The notes under the pieces were generated by a model, which worked only from the letters and a program-made list of their open reading frames with translations, was not told where the DNA came from and made no database searches. Positions 37,001 to 44,255 of a DNA stretch of 64,000 nucleotides are shown here, piece after piece. The position numbers and the translations under genes were made by a program. How positions within the stretch are numbered: position 1 is the first letter of the stretch; every line of letters starts with the position of its first letter. The DNA is from Clostridium facile (lineage in GTDB: Bacteria; Bacillota; Clostridia; Oscillospirales; Ruminococcaceae), in the NCBI RefSeq assembly GCF_014297275.1, contig NZ_JACOQK010000001.1:868001-932000 (forward strand), given 5' to 3'.

Positions 37001-38813
37001 CGCCGGCTTCTCCACCAGTGTTATCAAACCATATGCGGTAGGCGATTTAACAAACGCACAAGCTAGTTTACATACTGTACGTGGCAAGCTATCATCTGCT
37101 TGGAGCAGAGCAGAGGATGGAACATTTTCTTTGAATGTAGAAATTCCAGCCAATACAACAGCAACTGTTTATGTACCCACAGCGGACCAAAACACTGTTT
37201 TTGAAAGTGGCATTGCGGCTGATAAGGCAGAAGGAGTAAGCTTCCTGCGGATGGATAATGGCTTTGCTGTTTACAGCGTAGGTTCTGGCAGATACTCCTT
37301 TACCTCTAAATATGCTGCCCCTGAACCAATTGGAAAACCAGGGGAAGAAGACAAACATACTTATGTTGTTGATGAATTTGGTGATTATAACAGTATGTTT
37401 ACCGATTCTACTGGCTTGCGTTTTGATACTGCCAACACAGATAAATATTTCTTTGGGGATGGTACCCGTATTTGCCGTACATCTCTTTCTGAAAAAGAAA
37501 TTGTTTACTATTTATCCGATGACATCAAATCTATTAATCTAGTAACATTTACTGGCAAAAACTCAGATTGGAAGAATGACTTTGCGTTCTCTGTTTCTTC
37601 CGATAATAGTACTTATGTTCCATTGGAAATTCAGGATGCTACCAGGGAAGGAAATACTTCCTGGGTACGTATTACCTATCAATTTGATCAGATACCAGAA
37701 GGGATGCGTTTCTTTAAAATCCAGTTTAAACCAATGACCGGAAACGCTTGGGAGCCACAGCTTGCTAAACTCACAGTGGATTGCGGCGTGGAAAACCCAC
37801 AGTTCCTCACAGTGGATAAACGTGTGCTACAAAAAGCGTTTGACGAAGCTTCGCTAATCGACTTGTCTATCTATACTGAGGAAACAGCAAACCAATTGAA
37901 GGCGGCGTTGGGACAAGCAGATAAAGTACTACAAAATACATCTGCTACCCAACAGATGATAGATGATGCTGTTGAAGCACTGCAACAGGCAGTGGATGGC
38001 TTAATAGAAAAACCACAAAATGTTGATAAATCCATTTTGAATGCAGTGATTACCTATGCGGAAAATGCCAAAGCCAGTGGAGAATATGACAACGCGATTG
38101 AAAGCGTACAGAAATCCTTTGATGCTGCTTTGGAAAATGCAAAAACAGTAGCAGCCAACGCTGGAGCAACCCAAGCAGAAGTGGATGTGGTATGGCGGAC
38201 ATTGCTAAATGAAATCCACAAACTTGGCTTTGTAGCTGGGGATAAAACCTCTCTGACTTCCTTGATTAAAGTAGCTAATGGCATCAATGCTAAACTTGAC
38301 TTATATGCGGAAGCAGGAAAACCAGAATTTACCGCAGCATTGGAAGCAGCAGTAGCAGTATATGAAGATGGTGACGCTATGCAGGCAGAAATCAATATCG
38401 TGGCTGACAACCTGTTAAATGCGATGCTCAACTTGAGGTTGAAAGCAGATAAAACCATTCTGCAACAAGTGATTGCCGAAGCAAACGGCAAAGATGCTAA
38501 CGCCTACACAGCGAAAAGCTATGGAGCACTACAAGCAGCAGTAGCAAAAGCGAACGAAGTGATGGCGGATGAAAACGCAACTCAAGATGAAGTAGATGTA
38601 GCAGTAACAAATGTACAAACTGCAATGGATAACCTGGTAGCAGTAGATGGAACCTCTGCTGAAACTCCAATAGAAGATGTTGTTCAGACCGGACAGGAAT
38701 CCACTACAGCCAAAGCAAACGCAGCAAAAACAGGGGATGTTGCTCCAATCGCAGGATTGGCAGTAATCACATTAGCAGGAACAGCATTGCTGATTTCTCG
38801 CAAAAGAAAATAA
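34050..38813 (+). CDS. Secreted, surface-anchored GH78 alpha-L-rhamnosidase with FIVAR-like repeats
   Basis: Protein of 1,587 aa, start TTG 34050 behind AAAGGAGG. A signal peptide ends near A-I-P-V-F-A. The Fn3-like N-terminal domain (L-S-W-E-V-D-S, then Y-T-W-N-V-R-V-W-D) and A-D-W-I-G are typical of GH78. Tandem beta domains follow, then the alpha/alpha barrel (about 660-1010) with Y-L-G-D-G-H-L-T-Q-E and W-E-G-W. A carbohydrate-binding-like module (about 1110-1250), four FIVAR-like units (about 1256-1540), A-K-T-G-D, a membrane helix and K-R-K end the chain. It likely cleaves terminal rhamnose from plant polysaccharides or flavonoids at the cell surface. Confidence 0.92.
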   Translation: MKRRVTKVLISLTLAAGIAIQGAIPVFAIDGDHAAAISAVHLKTEYQTNPMGIDMDAPTLSWEVDSQARAQVQSAYQIKVADESGDIVWDSGKVESNETTGIEYEGEELSPMQKYTWNVRVWDKDNAVSDWSEQASWETGLTEEQWKDADWIGKASSISSPESLNLEESNWIWVLNGTDYKYVPGETRYFRKTIAPNTEKSVQKVLLAFSGDDYGTVYVNGTQAAAIEGANAWRKGDAVDITNLFTAGQNQISAEITNASKGYAGFIAKVIIRYNDGTNDIFVTDESWKSSLTPEEGWMLPTYDDSSWEIPDQVLTYGVDPWKKQVNLPQIEDDNSKVFDAAPMLRKEFSVQDKKVKSARAYITGLGYYELTLNGERVGDNMIDPLVTRYNQRYFYTTYDVTDQLLASENTIGVTLGRGYYGTIGNGMNWQTNGWSKAPWADQPKLRMKLCIEFESGETMQVVSDESWKTHDSATIFDEPYYGEVYDARLEIPDWDKPGFDDSQWEQAVLMEAPTGTVEPQAADANKVVDEVHPVSITNPKEGVYVFDMGRVVTGWAELNVQGNAGDMVTIQYGETLTEEGTLNRKDLVNDWDVDGFVKQASSDYYILKGGEEETWQPRFTYKGYQYIQVSGYPGVPTLDSITGKVINADLEETGEFSSSNEMFNKIHEIGKATLLNNLHSYPSDTPVYENLGYLGDGHLTQEMGMYNFDMVRYYEKWANDIRDQSKENGYMEQTAPMWNETKDNAPEWSAAICLVPWQNYQISGNKRTLADNYQAMKTVFGYQRSLMKDNIADSMWGDHANVSGNRITPITATAYVYYMADIIAKSAEVLGYTDDIDYYTQEAETIKEAFHNKFYDEEQGFYCLNKGGTFYQTAQALPLALGMVPEEVIPRVVYEFSSRSSKMESGIFGIKYVFAELTEAGYGDIAYNMVNTEEYPGFGYWLSKGATSMWEGWTEGTRSRDHHMFATIDDWFYETIAGINYEGAGFSTSVIKPYAVGDLTNAQASLHTVRGKLSSAWSRAEDGTFSLNVEIPANTTATVYVPTADQNTVFESGIAADKAEGVSFLRMDNGFAVYSVGSGRYSFTSKYAAPEPIGKPGEEDKHTYVVDEFGDYNSMFTDSTGLRFDTANTDKYFFGDGTRICRTSLSEKEIVYYLSDDIKSINLVTFTGKNSDWKNDFAFSVSSDNSTYVPLEIQDATREGNTSWVRITYQFDQIPEGMRFFKIQFKPMTGNAWEPQLAKLTVDCGVENPQFLTVDKRVLQKAFDEASLIDLSIYTEETANQLKAALGQADKVLQNTSATQQMIDDAVEALQQAVDGLIEKPQNVDKSILNAVITYAENAKASGEYDNAIESVQKSFDAALENAKTVAANAGATQAEVDVVWRTLLNEIHKLGFVAGDKTSLTSLIKVANGINAKLDLYAEAGKPEFTAALEAAVAVYEDGDAMQAEINIVADNLLNAMLNLRLKADKTILQQVIAEANGKDANAYTAKSYGALQAAVAKANEVMADENATQDEVDVAVTNVQTAMDNLVAVDGTSAETPIEDVVQTGQESTTAKANAAKTGDVAPIAGLAVITLAGTALLISRKRK

Positions 38814-38833
38814 TTTGAATTTATAATACAGTC

Positions 38834-38868
38834 AAAAACGGTATAGCATATGCTATACCGTTTTTTTC
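38834..38868. terminator. Terminator after the GH78 gene
   Basis: GGTATAGCATATGCTATACC is a perfect 20-bp palindrome (38841-38860 approximately), extended by AAAAAC on the left and GTTTTT on the right. Confidence 0.9.
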
Positions 38869-39131
38869 ATTAACACATGAAAAATAGACAATATACATTA
38901 TCAAATCTCTCGCTATGTAGGTAGGAATTAAATTCAAACGAAGGGCTTCTTCTTTGATGCAATGAGAAGTATTCCAACCACTAAAATAGAGGATTGTCTT
39001 TTATAGCAAATAGTTTAGTACGCATAGGGTTCCACATATATTGATATAAAAAATAAATAATTTATAGGATATCTGAAAAGAAATAACGCAAAAATATAGT
39101 AATTTTGCTCCAATCAATTGACATATAATAG
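38869..39131. other. AT-rich spacer before the DUF134 promoter
   Basis: No supported gene. TTGACATAT occurs at 39118 and again at 39132, a direct repeat with a 14-base period next to the DUF134 operator. Confidence 0.4.
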
Positions 39132-39183
39132 TTGACATATGCCAGAAATAGCGTTATAATAAAAATATATTTCTGGCATATGT
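39132..39183 (+). promoter_or_regulatory. Promoter with perfect 16-bp inverted repeat, DUF134 gene
   Basis: TTGACA (39132-39137), 17 bases, TATAAT (39155-39160) is a consensus sigma-A promoter. ACATATGCCAGAAATA (39135-39150) and TATTTCTGGCATATGT (39168-39183) are a perfect 16-bp inverted repeat whose arms start in the -35 and end past the start site, leaving the -10 between them. A dimeric repressor bound to both arms would close the promoter; DUF134 itself is the obvious candidate. Confidence 0.8.
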
Positions 39184-39208
39184 TATAAATAGATGGGAGG
39201 AAAAATTC

Positions 39209-39550
39209 GTGCCTAGACCTTGTAAACGAAGAAGGATTTGTGCTTTACCAGGATGTCGGCGTTTTGGAGTATTAGATGGTTCCTTAAAAAAGCAGCCTCC
39301 TGTTATTATGACATTGGATGAGTTTGAAACAATACGTCTCATTGATTTGGAAGGATTAAGCCAGCAGCAATCCGCTGAACAAATGGATGTAGCGAGGGCA
39401 ACAGTTCAAGCGATTTATGCAGAAGCACGTAAAAAACTAGCAATTTGCCTGATACAAGGACGAGAACTTCGGATTGAAGGAGGCGAATATCTTCTTTGTG
39501 ATGGAAGTAACCAGAATTGCCGTTGTTGCCATTGTTGTAAAAAGCAGTGA
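39209..39550 (+). CDS. DUF134 family DNA-binding protein
   Basis: Protein of 113 aa, start GTG 39209 behind GGGAGG. It begins M-P-R-P-x-K-R-R and has a helix-turn-helix related to sigma-70 region 4: L-D-E-F-E-T-I-R-L-I-D, then S-Q-Q-Q-S-A-E-Q-M-D-V-A-R-A-T-V-Q. The tail is Cys-rich (C-x-C-C-x-C-C). DUF134 proteins commonly sit beside NifX/NifB-type iron-molybdenum cofactor proteins, as here. A metal-sensing regulatory role is likely but unproven. Confidence 0.88.
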   Translation: MPRPCKRRRICALPGCRRFGVLDGSLKKQPPVIMTLDEFETIRLIDLEGLSQQQSAEQMDVARATVQAIYAEARKKLAICLIQGRELRIEGGEYLLCDGSNQNCRCCHCCKKQ

Positions 39551-39746
39551 CCAATTAGGAGATATATAGTAATCCAAATGATTTGGAGTAGAAATCAGGT
39601 GATGAAAGGTATTATAAACAATTGAAATTCCAATAACAAAATGAAACATGATTTTTTATTGTGTATAAATAATACCCGTTTAAAAAACTATCAAGTTTAC
39701 TATTATTAAATCAAATATTATTTTTTATATGAAAGGAAAGATTACA

Positions 39747-40139
39747 ATGAAAATTGCAGTTACTTACGAAAACGGAAATGTATTCCAACATTTTGGACAT
39801 TCAGCCCAATTTAAAATCTATGAAACAGAAAATGGGGAAGTAATCCGTGCAGAAGTAGTAGATACCAATGGCAGTGGGCATGGTGCTTTGGCTGGATTCC
39901 TTCAAATGTACAATGTAAATGTGTTAATTTGCGGTGGAATTGGTGCGGGAGCTAAAAACGCATTAGCACAGGCAGGTATCCAACTATTCGGAGGTGTGCA
40001 GGGAAATGCTGACCAGGCAGTAAACGATTATCTTGCAGGCAAATTGATGTTCAATCCTGAAGCAAGCTGTAGCTCCCATCATGAAGGAGACCATCATTGT
40101 GGGGAACATCATAGCTGTGGTGGTCATTGCCATTCTTGA
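39747..40139 (+). CDS. NifX/NifB-like dinitrogenase iron-molybdenum cofactor family protein
   Basis: Protein of 130 aa with the small alpha/beta fold of the NifX family: M-K-I-A-V-T-Y-E-N-G, H-F-G-H-S at the metal-binding site, and I-C-G-G-I-G-A-G-A-K-N-A-L. The last 25 residues are rich in His and Cys (S-S-H-H-E-G-D-H-H-C-G-E-H-H), a probable metal-binding tail. No nitrogenase genes are present, so it is more likely a metal or iron-sulfur cluster carrier. I start at ATG 39747 behind AAAGGAAAG. The gene lies 196 bases after DUF134. Confidence 0.88.
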   Translation: MKIAVTYENGNVFQHFGHSAQFKIYETENGEVIRAEVVDTNGSGHGALAGFLQMYNVNVLICGGIGAGAKNALAQAGIQLFGGVQGNADQAVNDYLAGKLMFNPEASCSSHHEGDHHCGEHHSCGGHCHS

Positions 40140-40159
40140 TTTTAGTTGAATTTTATTTT

Positions 40160-40189
40160 ACCGGTGTGATTTAATCATACCGGTTTTTT
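40160..40189 (+). terminator. Terminator after the NifX-like gene
   Basis: ACCGGTGTGA (40160-40169) pairs with TCATACCGGT (40175-40184) with one G-U pair, followed by T6. Confidence 0.88.
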
Positions 40190-40278
40190 GTTAAGAAAGC
40201 CATTCACTCAACTAAGAGAAGAAATGGCAAAAATTTTTTGGTCGAAATTATTTATTTTAGTGAAGAAAGGGATTTGTT

Positions 40279-40797
40279 ATGTTTCGTACTATGCGCCGAA
40301 AAAATCAAGAATTATCTTTGGAAGAAAGTATTTCCATTTTGTGCTGCGGCAGTTCAGGGGTATTGGCTGTATCTGGAGACGATAGCTATCCATATGCTGT
40401 ACCACTCAGTTATGTATATCAGGATTCCAAATTGTATTTTCACTGTGCTAAAACGGGCCATAAACTGGATGCTATTACAAAAAATCCAAAAGTATCTTTT
40501 TGTGTTATTGGTCAAGATAAAGTTGTCCCAGAAGAATATACTACCTATTTCCGAAGCGTTATTGTTTTTGGTATAGCCCGAATAATAGAGGAAGAATCCG
40601 AAAAAAGGAATGCTATAGAATTGTTGGCAAAACGGTATTGTCCAAATGATGAAAAGGGAAGAAAACAAGAGATAGAACGGGAATACCAACAGCTCTGTAT
40701 GGTGGAAATTTCTATAGAACATATCTCTGGAAAAGAAGCTATTGAATTGGTTCAAACAAAACATGATGATGAATCATGTATGTCGGTGAAACCGTAA
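40279..40797 (+). CDS. Pyridoxamine 5'-phosphate oxidase-fold protein (NimA-like)
   Basis: Protein of 172 aa with the split-barrel flavin-binding fold: G-V-L-A-V-S-G-D-D-S-Y-P-Y-A-V-P-L-S-Y-V, F-H-C-A-K-T-G-H-K-L-D and V-S-F-C-V-I-G. These are the marks of the NimA-like PNPOx group in anaerobes, which includes nitroimidazole-reducing enzymes, though most members have unknown substrates. GAAAGGG lies before ATG 40279. It stands alone between a terminator and a long spacer. Confidence 0.88.
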   Translation: MFRTMRRKNQELSLEESISILCCGSSGVLAVSGDDSYPYAVPLSYVYQDSKLYFHCAKTGHKLDAITKNPKVSFCVIGQDKVVPEEYTTYFRSVIVFGIARIIEEESEKRNAIELLAKRYCPNDEKGRKQEIEREYQQLCMVEISIEHISGKEAIELVQTKHDDESCMSVKP

Positions 40798-41162
40798 TGC
40801 TAGCCAAGGATATAATATATCTTTTGAAGATGTTTAGTTTTATCTATTTAGATGCAGAATTCCTGTTTTAGCTGGCTGACTTACATCCCATAACGTCGGA
40901 ATCAGGCTTATGGTGGTATTTTTCCTTCATTAATTCACAAGATTATCCCACGAAAGCAAAAGTAGGACCTTGTGACATCAGGGTAGTATGAAAAGCTTCG
41001 TCTCCAGGATAAGGGTTTATTTAAGGATAACGAAGCGATTCACTTTTACAAAGGAACCATGAATTTTCCATATCCAATTTTTGAAAACCGCCTTATCATT
41101 TCATTTATTTTCTATTGTTGCAACAAAAACAGATTCAATTGCAATTTTTTCAAAAAAATTGC
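40798..41162. other. Gene-free region before the cupin/AKR promoter
   Basis: About 365 bases of mixed composition, less AT-rich than other spacers here. No frame shows family features; it may be decayed coding DNA. No terminator was recognised. Confidence 0.35.
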
Positions 41163-41193
41163 TTGACTTGGAGTTTGCTCTAAGTGATACAAT
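41163..41193 (+). promoter_or_regulatory. MerR-type promoter (19-bp spacer) of the cupin-AKR operon
   Basis: TTGACT (41163-41168) and TACAAT (41188-41193) are separated by 19 bases, the overlong spacing used by MerR activators. The spacer contains ACTTGGAG-TTTG-CTCTAAGT (41166-41185), an inverted repeat with one mismatch per arm, like the sites of NmlR/AdhR-type aldehyde or electrophile sensors. No MerR gene is next to it. Confidence 0.78.
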
Positions 41194-41225
41194 AAAAACA
41201 ATCAATGAAATAGGAGGTTTTTGAA

Positions 41226-41639
41226 ATGGATATTAAAAAAGAATTAGGGGAAGGGGCGGTCTTTCCGGTTGGCGAAAAAAACGATGCTTTTGCCCAATAT
41301 TTTATTGGACAGAGCTATTTAAACATGCTTACTACTCAGGGGGTTGGTATTGGGAATGTTACTTTTGAACCAGGATGTCGGAACAATTGGCATATCCACC
41401 ATAAAGGCGGGCAAATTTTACTGGTAACTGGGGGTAGAGGGTACTATCAAGAATGGGGAAAACCTGCTCAGGAGTTGAAACCTGGTGATGTGGTCAATAT
41501 CCCTCCAGAAATAAAACACTGGCATGGAGCGGCACCGGATAGCTGGTTCCAGCATTTAGCAATAGAAGTACCAGCAGAAGGTAGTTCCAACGAATGGCTG
41601 GAACCAGTTTCTTCAGAAGAATACAGCAAACTGAAATAG
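41226..41639 (+). CDS. Cupin-domain protein in an aldo/keto reductase operon
   Basis: Protein of 137 aa with a single cupin barrel: G-C-R-N-N-W-H-I-H-H-K-G-G-Q-I-L-L-V-T-G and G-D-V-V-N-I-P-P-E-I-K-H-W-H-G-A carry the metal-binding His residues. Relatives are often annotated beside carboxymuconolactone decarboxylase or reductases in electrophile-response operons. It has AGGAGG before ATG 41226 and the aldo/keto reductase follows after 21 bases. Reaction unknown. Confidence 0.88.
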   Translation: MDIKKELGEGAVFPVGEKNDAFAQYFIGQSYLNMLTTQGVGIGNVTFEPGCRNNWHIHHKGGQILLVTGGRGYYQEWGKPAQELKPGDVVNIPPEIKHWHGAAPDSWFQHLAIEVPAEGSSNEWLEPVSSEEYSKLK

Positions 41640-41660
41640 TCAAAAAGGAGTTCATTACAA

Positions 41661-42518
41661 ATGGTTTTACAAGAAAAATATTCCCTTTCTAACGGAGTAG
41701 AAATACCAAAATTGGGATTGGGTACATGGTTTATCGAAGATAGCAAAGCACCTCAAGCGGTTTATGAAGCAGTAAAGATAGGATATCGCCACATTGACAC
41801 TGCCCAGGCATATGAAAATGAACGTGGTGTTGGGGAGGGAATCCGTACTTGCGGTGTTGCCCGTGAACAATTGTTTGTTACCACCAAACTGGCAGCGGAA
41901 ATCAAATCCTACGACGCTGCGGTAAAGGCGATTGATGGTTCATTGAAATTGATGGGGCTGGACTACATTGATATGATGTTAATCCACAGTCCACAGCCAT
42001 GGGCGGATTTCCGCGGTGGAGATTATGCGGAAGGCAACCGTCAAGCATGGCGTGCGTTAGAGGATGCTTACAAAGCAGGGAAACTTCGGGCAATCGGTGT
42101 TTCTAATTTTAAAGAACAGGATCTAGAAAATATCCTTTCCTCCTGTACGGTTTCCCCTATGGTAAACCAGTTACTGGTGCATATCAGCAATACACCAAAA
42201 AACCTCATTTCTTACTGTCAGAGCAGAAAAATCCTTGTGGAGGCATATTCTCCTGTTGCTCATGGGGAAATCCTCAACCATCCAAAAATTGCGGAAATCG
42301 CGAAAAAATATCAGGTAACTGTAGCACAGCTCTGTATTCGTTACGATTTACAGTTGGGTACCTTGCCGTTACCAAAAACAGCAAATCCAGCTCATATGCT
42401 GGAAAATGCTCAGTTGGATTTTACCATTTCAGACCAGGATATGGAGCAATTAGCTGCCATAGAACAAATCAGCGATTATGGTGAATTCAGCTTTTTCCCA
42501 GTGTTTAGCGGGAAATAA
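41661..42518 (+). CDS. Aldo/keto reductase
   Basis: NADPH-dependent carbonyl reductase of 285 aa. The tetrad is visible: Asp and Tyr in H-I-D-T-A-Q-A-Y, Lys in V-T-T-K-L, His in M-L-I-H-S-P-Q-P-W; the strand A-I-G-V-S-N-F is also typical, as is L-P-L-P-K-T-A in the cofactor region. The MerR-type promoter and cupin partner suggest a role in detoxifying aldehydes or quinones; that is inference. AAAGGAG lies before ATG 41661. Confidence 0.93.
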   Translation: MVLQEKYSLSNGVEIPKLGLGTWFIEDSKAPQAVYEAVKIGYRHIDTAQAYENERGVGEGIRTCGVAREQLFVTTKLAAEIKSYDAAVKAIDGSLKLMGLDYIDMMLIHSPQPWADFRGGDYAEGNRQAWRALEDAYKAGKLRAIGVSNFKEQDLENILSSCTVSPMVNQLLVHISNTPKNLISYCQSRKILVEAYSPVAHGEILNHPKIAEIAKKYQVTVAQLCIRYDLQLGTLPLPKTANPAHMLENAQLDFTISDQDMEQLAAIEQISDYGEFSFFPVFSGK

Positions 42519-42568
42519 AGATAACATATAAAAACTATATTGGCTGCAATAAAAAGTTGGCTAGCAAG

Positions 42569-42608
42569 AATATCCCCCTCTAGTATTTTTTACCAGAGGG
42601 GGATATTC
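42569..42608. terminator. Bidirectional terminator between convergent genes
   Basis: AATATCCCCCTCT (42569-42581) pairs perfectly with AGAGGGGGATATT (42595-42607); it serves the aldo/keto reductase operon and the convergent gene to its right. Confidence 0.88.
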
Positions 42609-42609
42609 C

Positions 42610-43092
42610 TTATTCGGTTGGGCACATGACAATAATTTTTTGTGGGGTGGTTTGCGGCGGTATACTAAAAGTGGTAGAAGTATAATAAACCAACATTTCC
42701 GCATTACCTGGCGCACAGCGGTACCGCTGGCCATTTTCAGTCACCACATTGGTCAAAGGGCTTAAGTTCAGCTTTAAGGAATTATCCTCAGCTACCAGAT
42801 TAGCGTCAAAATATTTTAAGGTCACCTGTTGGTTGTTCCGCAACGGCACAATCAACTCGGCTTGATATTGGGGCGGAAAAATAGCGGGCGCCGGCAGGTT
42901 GGCATCATAAAAAGCAGCGATACGCATCCCCCTCCGCAATCTTGTGTTATCTATAATTTTAGTGTCACCCGTTACAATAAAGTTTACAGTATCTGAGCCA
43001 TTCCGTACGGAAACCATCCAAGTACAGCAGGAATTTTCCGTGCTGATATTTTGAATAATTCCAGTAATACTCTGATAGGTACTATATTCCAT
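42610..43092 (-). CDS. Uncharacterised 160-aa beta-rich protein
   Basis: I do not recognise a named family. The sequence has the look of an OB-like or beta-barrel protein: S-I-T-G-I-I-Q-N-I-S, V-N-F-I-V-T-G-D-T-K-I-I-D-N, G-M-R-I-A-A-F-Y-D-A-N-L-P-A-P and I-F-P-P-Q-Y-Q-A-E-L-I-V. The segment F-Y-D-A-N-x-P-x-P-x-I-x-P-P-Q-Y-Q-A recalls repeats seen in some extracellular or unknown Clostridial proteins. There is no signal peptide or membrane segment. AAAGGAGG lies before ATG 43092. It is monocistronic. Confidence 0.75.
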   Translation of the reverse strand: MEYSTYQSITGIIQNISTENSCCTWMVSVRNGSDTVNFIVTGDTKIIDNTRLRRGMRIAAFYDANLPAPAIFPPQYQAELIVPLRNNQQVTLKYFDANLVAEDNSLKLNLSPLTNVVTENGQRYRCAPGNAEMLVYYTSTTFSIPPQTTPQKIIVMCPTE

Positions 43093-43565
43093 AAAAAAAC
43101 CTCCTTTTTCTTTATCTTATGGCAATCATTCTAAACTGGTTCCAAAAAGCTGATTTATCTCTATTAAATTTATTTTGCTAATTTTGAAAGGATTTCTTCA
43201 TAAATGGTTTTATTGCTATTTTTCAGTTCCTAAGGTATAATAAGTTCAGTTATATCATAAGTCAAAACCTTTTGGTAACACTACACTGATAACCAAGCAG
43301 TTATATTGTTATAATAGAAACAGCAATCTATCGGCTGACAAGTGGATGTTGTTTAAACAGCACAATGCTGAATGTTACTAGAAAATGGTTGTTCTGGTTT
43401 TATCCAGTATATGTTAGAAAAATCCAATTTACGTGGCTTATGAAAAATGTTCTATTTTATGTGATGGAATGATAAACATCTCTATCCTTTGATTTATTAA
43501 CAGGTACTACTGACCTGTCATAACGGTGGGATAGGAGAATGAAATTTTACAAAAGGGGTGTAACC
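43093..43565. other. Gene-free region before the two-component genes
   Basis: About 470 bases. ACAGGT (43500-43505) and ACCTGT (43513-43518) form a short dyad 50 bases before the response regulator. TATAAT near 43310 may be a -10. Otherwise nothing is supported. Confidence 0.4.
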
Positions 43566-44249
43566 ATGTACCGGATTTTAATTGTAGAGGATGATAGGGG
43601 GATTGCCTCTGCTGTCCAGCAACAAATTTCTTCTTGGGGATTGGAAGCAAAATGTGTGGAGGATTTTCGGAATGTCTTGGCAGAATTTTCTGCCTATGAT
43701 CCTCATTTGGTACTGATGGATATTTCCCTTCCATTTTTTAATGGATACCATTGGTGTAGCGAGATTCGCAAAGCATCCAAAATCCCCATTGTGTTCCTTT
43801 CCTCTGCTTCGGATAATATGAACTTAATTATGGCAATCAATATGGGCGGAGATGATTTTATCCCCAAGCCGTTTGACCAATCGGTGCTGATGGCAAAAAT
43901 TCAGGCAGTTCTGCGCCGGACCTACGATTATAGCGGGCAGGTTCCTGTTTTGGAGCATCGAGGAGCCATGTTAAACACAGCGGACGCTACCCTCATATAT
44001 CAGGGGACCCGCATTGACCTGACCAAAAACGAGTTTAAAATCCTACAAACCTTGATGGAACAGAAAGGTAAGGTTGTTAGCCGGGAAAAATTAATGGAGC
44101 GCCTTTGGGAAAGCGACAGCTTTGTGGATGAAAACACCCTGAGTGTCAATGTAAATCGGCTGCGGAAAAAGTTAGATGCAGCAGGGCTGACACAGTTTAT
44201 TGCCACTAAGGTTGGGATGGGATATTTGATTGAACCAACAGAAGGATGA
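43566..44249 (+). CDS. OmpR-family response regulator of a Bce-type system
   Basis: Protein of 227 aa. The receiver domain has V-E-D-D near residue 8 and the phospho-acceptor Asp52 in V-L-M-D-I-S-L-P, plus K-P-F. The C-terminal winged-helix domain ends V-N-R-L-R-K-K-L and V-G-M-G-Y. I start at ATG 43566 behind GGGGTG; the ATG at 43539 adds an atypical extension. The kinase gene follows after six bases. With the ABC genes downstream this matches BceR/GraR-type regulators of antimicrobial-peptide resistance. Confidence 0.93.
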   Translation: MYRILIVEDDRGIASAVQQQISSWGLEAKCVEDFRNVLAEFSAYDPHLVLMDISLPFFNGYHWCSEIRKASKIPIVFLSSASDNMNLIMAINMGGDDFIPKPFDQSVLMAKIQAVLRRTYDYSGQVPVLEHRGAMLNTADATLIYQGTRIDLTKNEFKILQTLMEQKGKVVSREKLMERLWESDSFVDENTLSVNVNRLRKKLDAAGLTQFIATKVGMGYLIEPTEG

Positions 44250-44255
44250 TAAAAC

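Noticed and set aside
39747..40139. Nitrogen fixation role for the NifX-like protein
   Set aside because: No nif structural or cofactor genes are in the window and the family is used widely outside nitrogen fixation.
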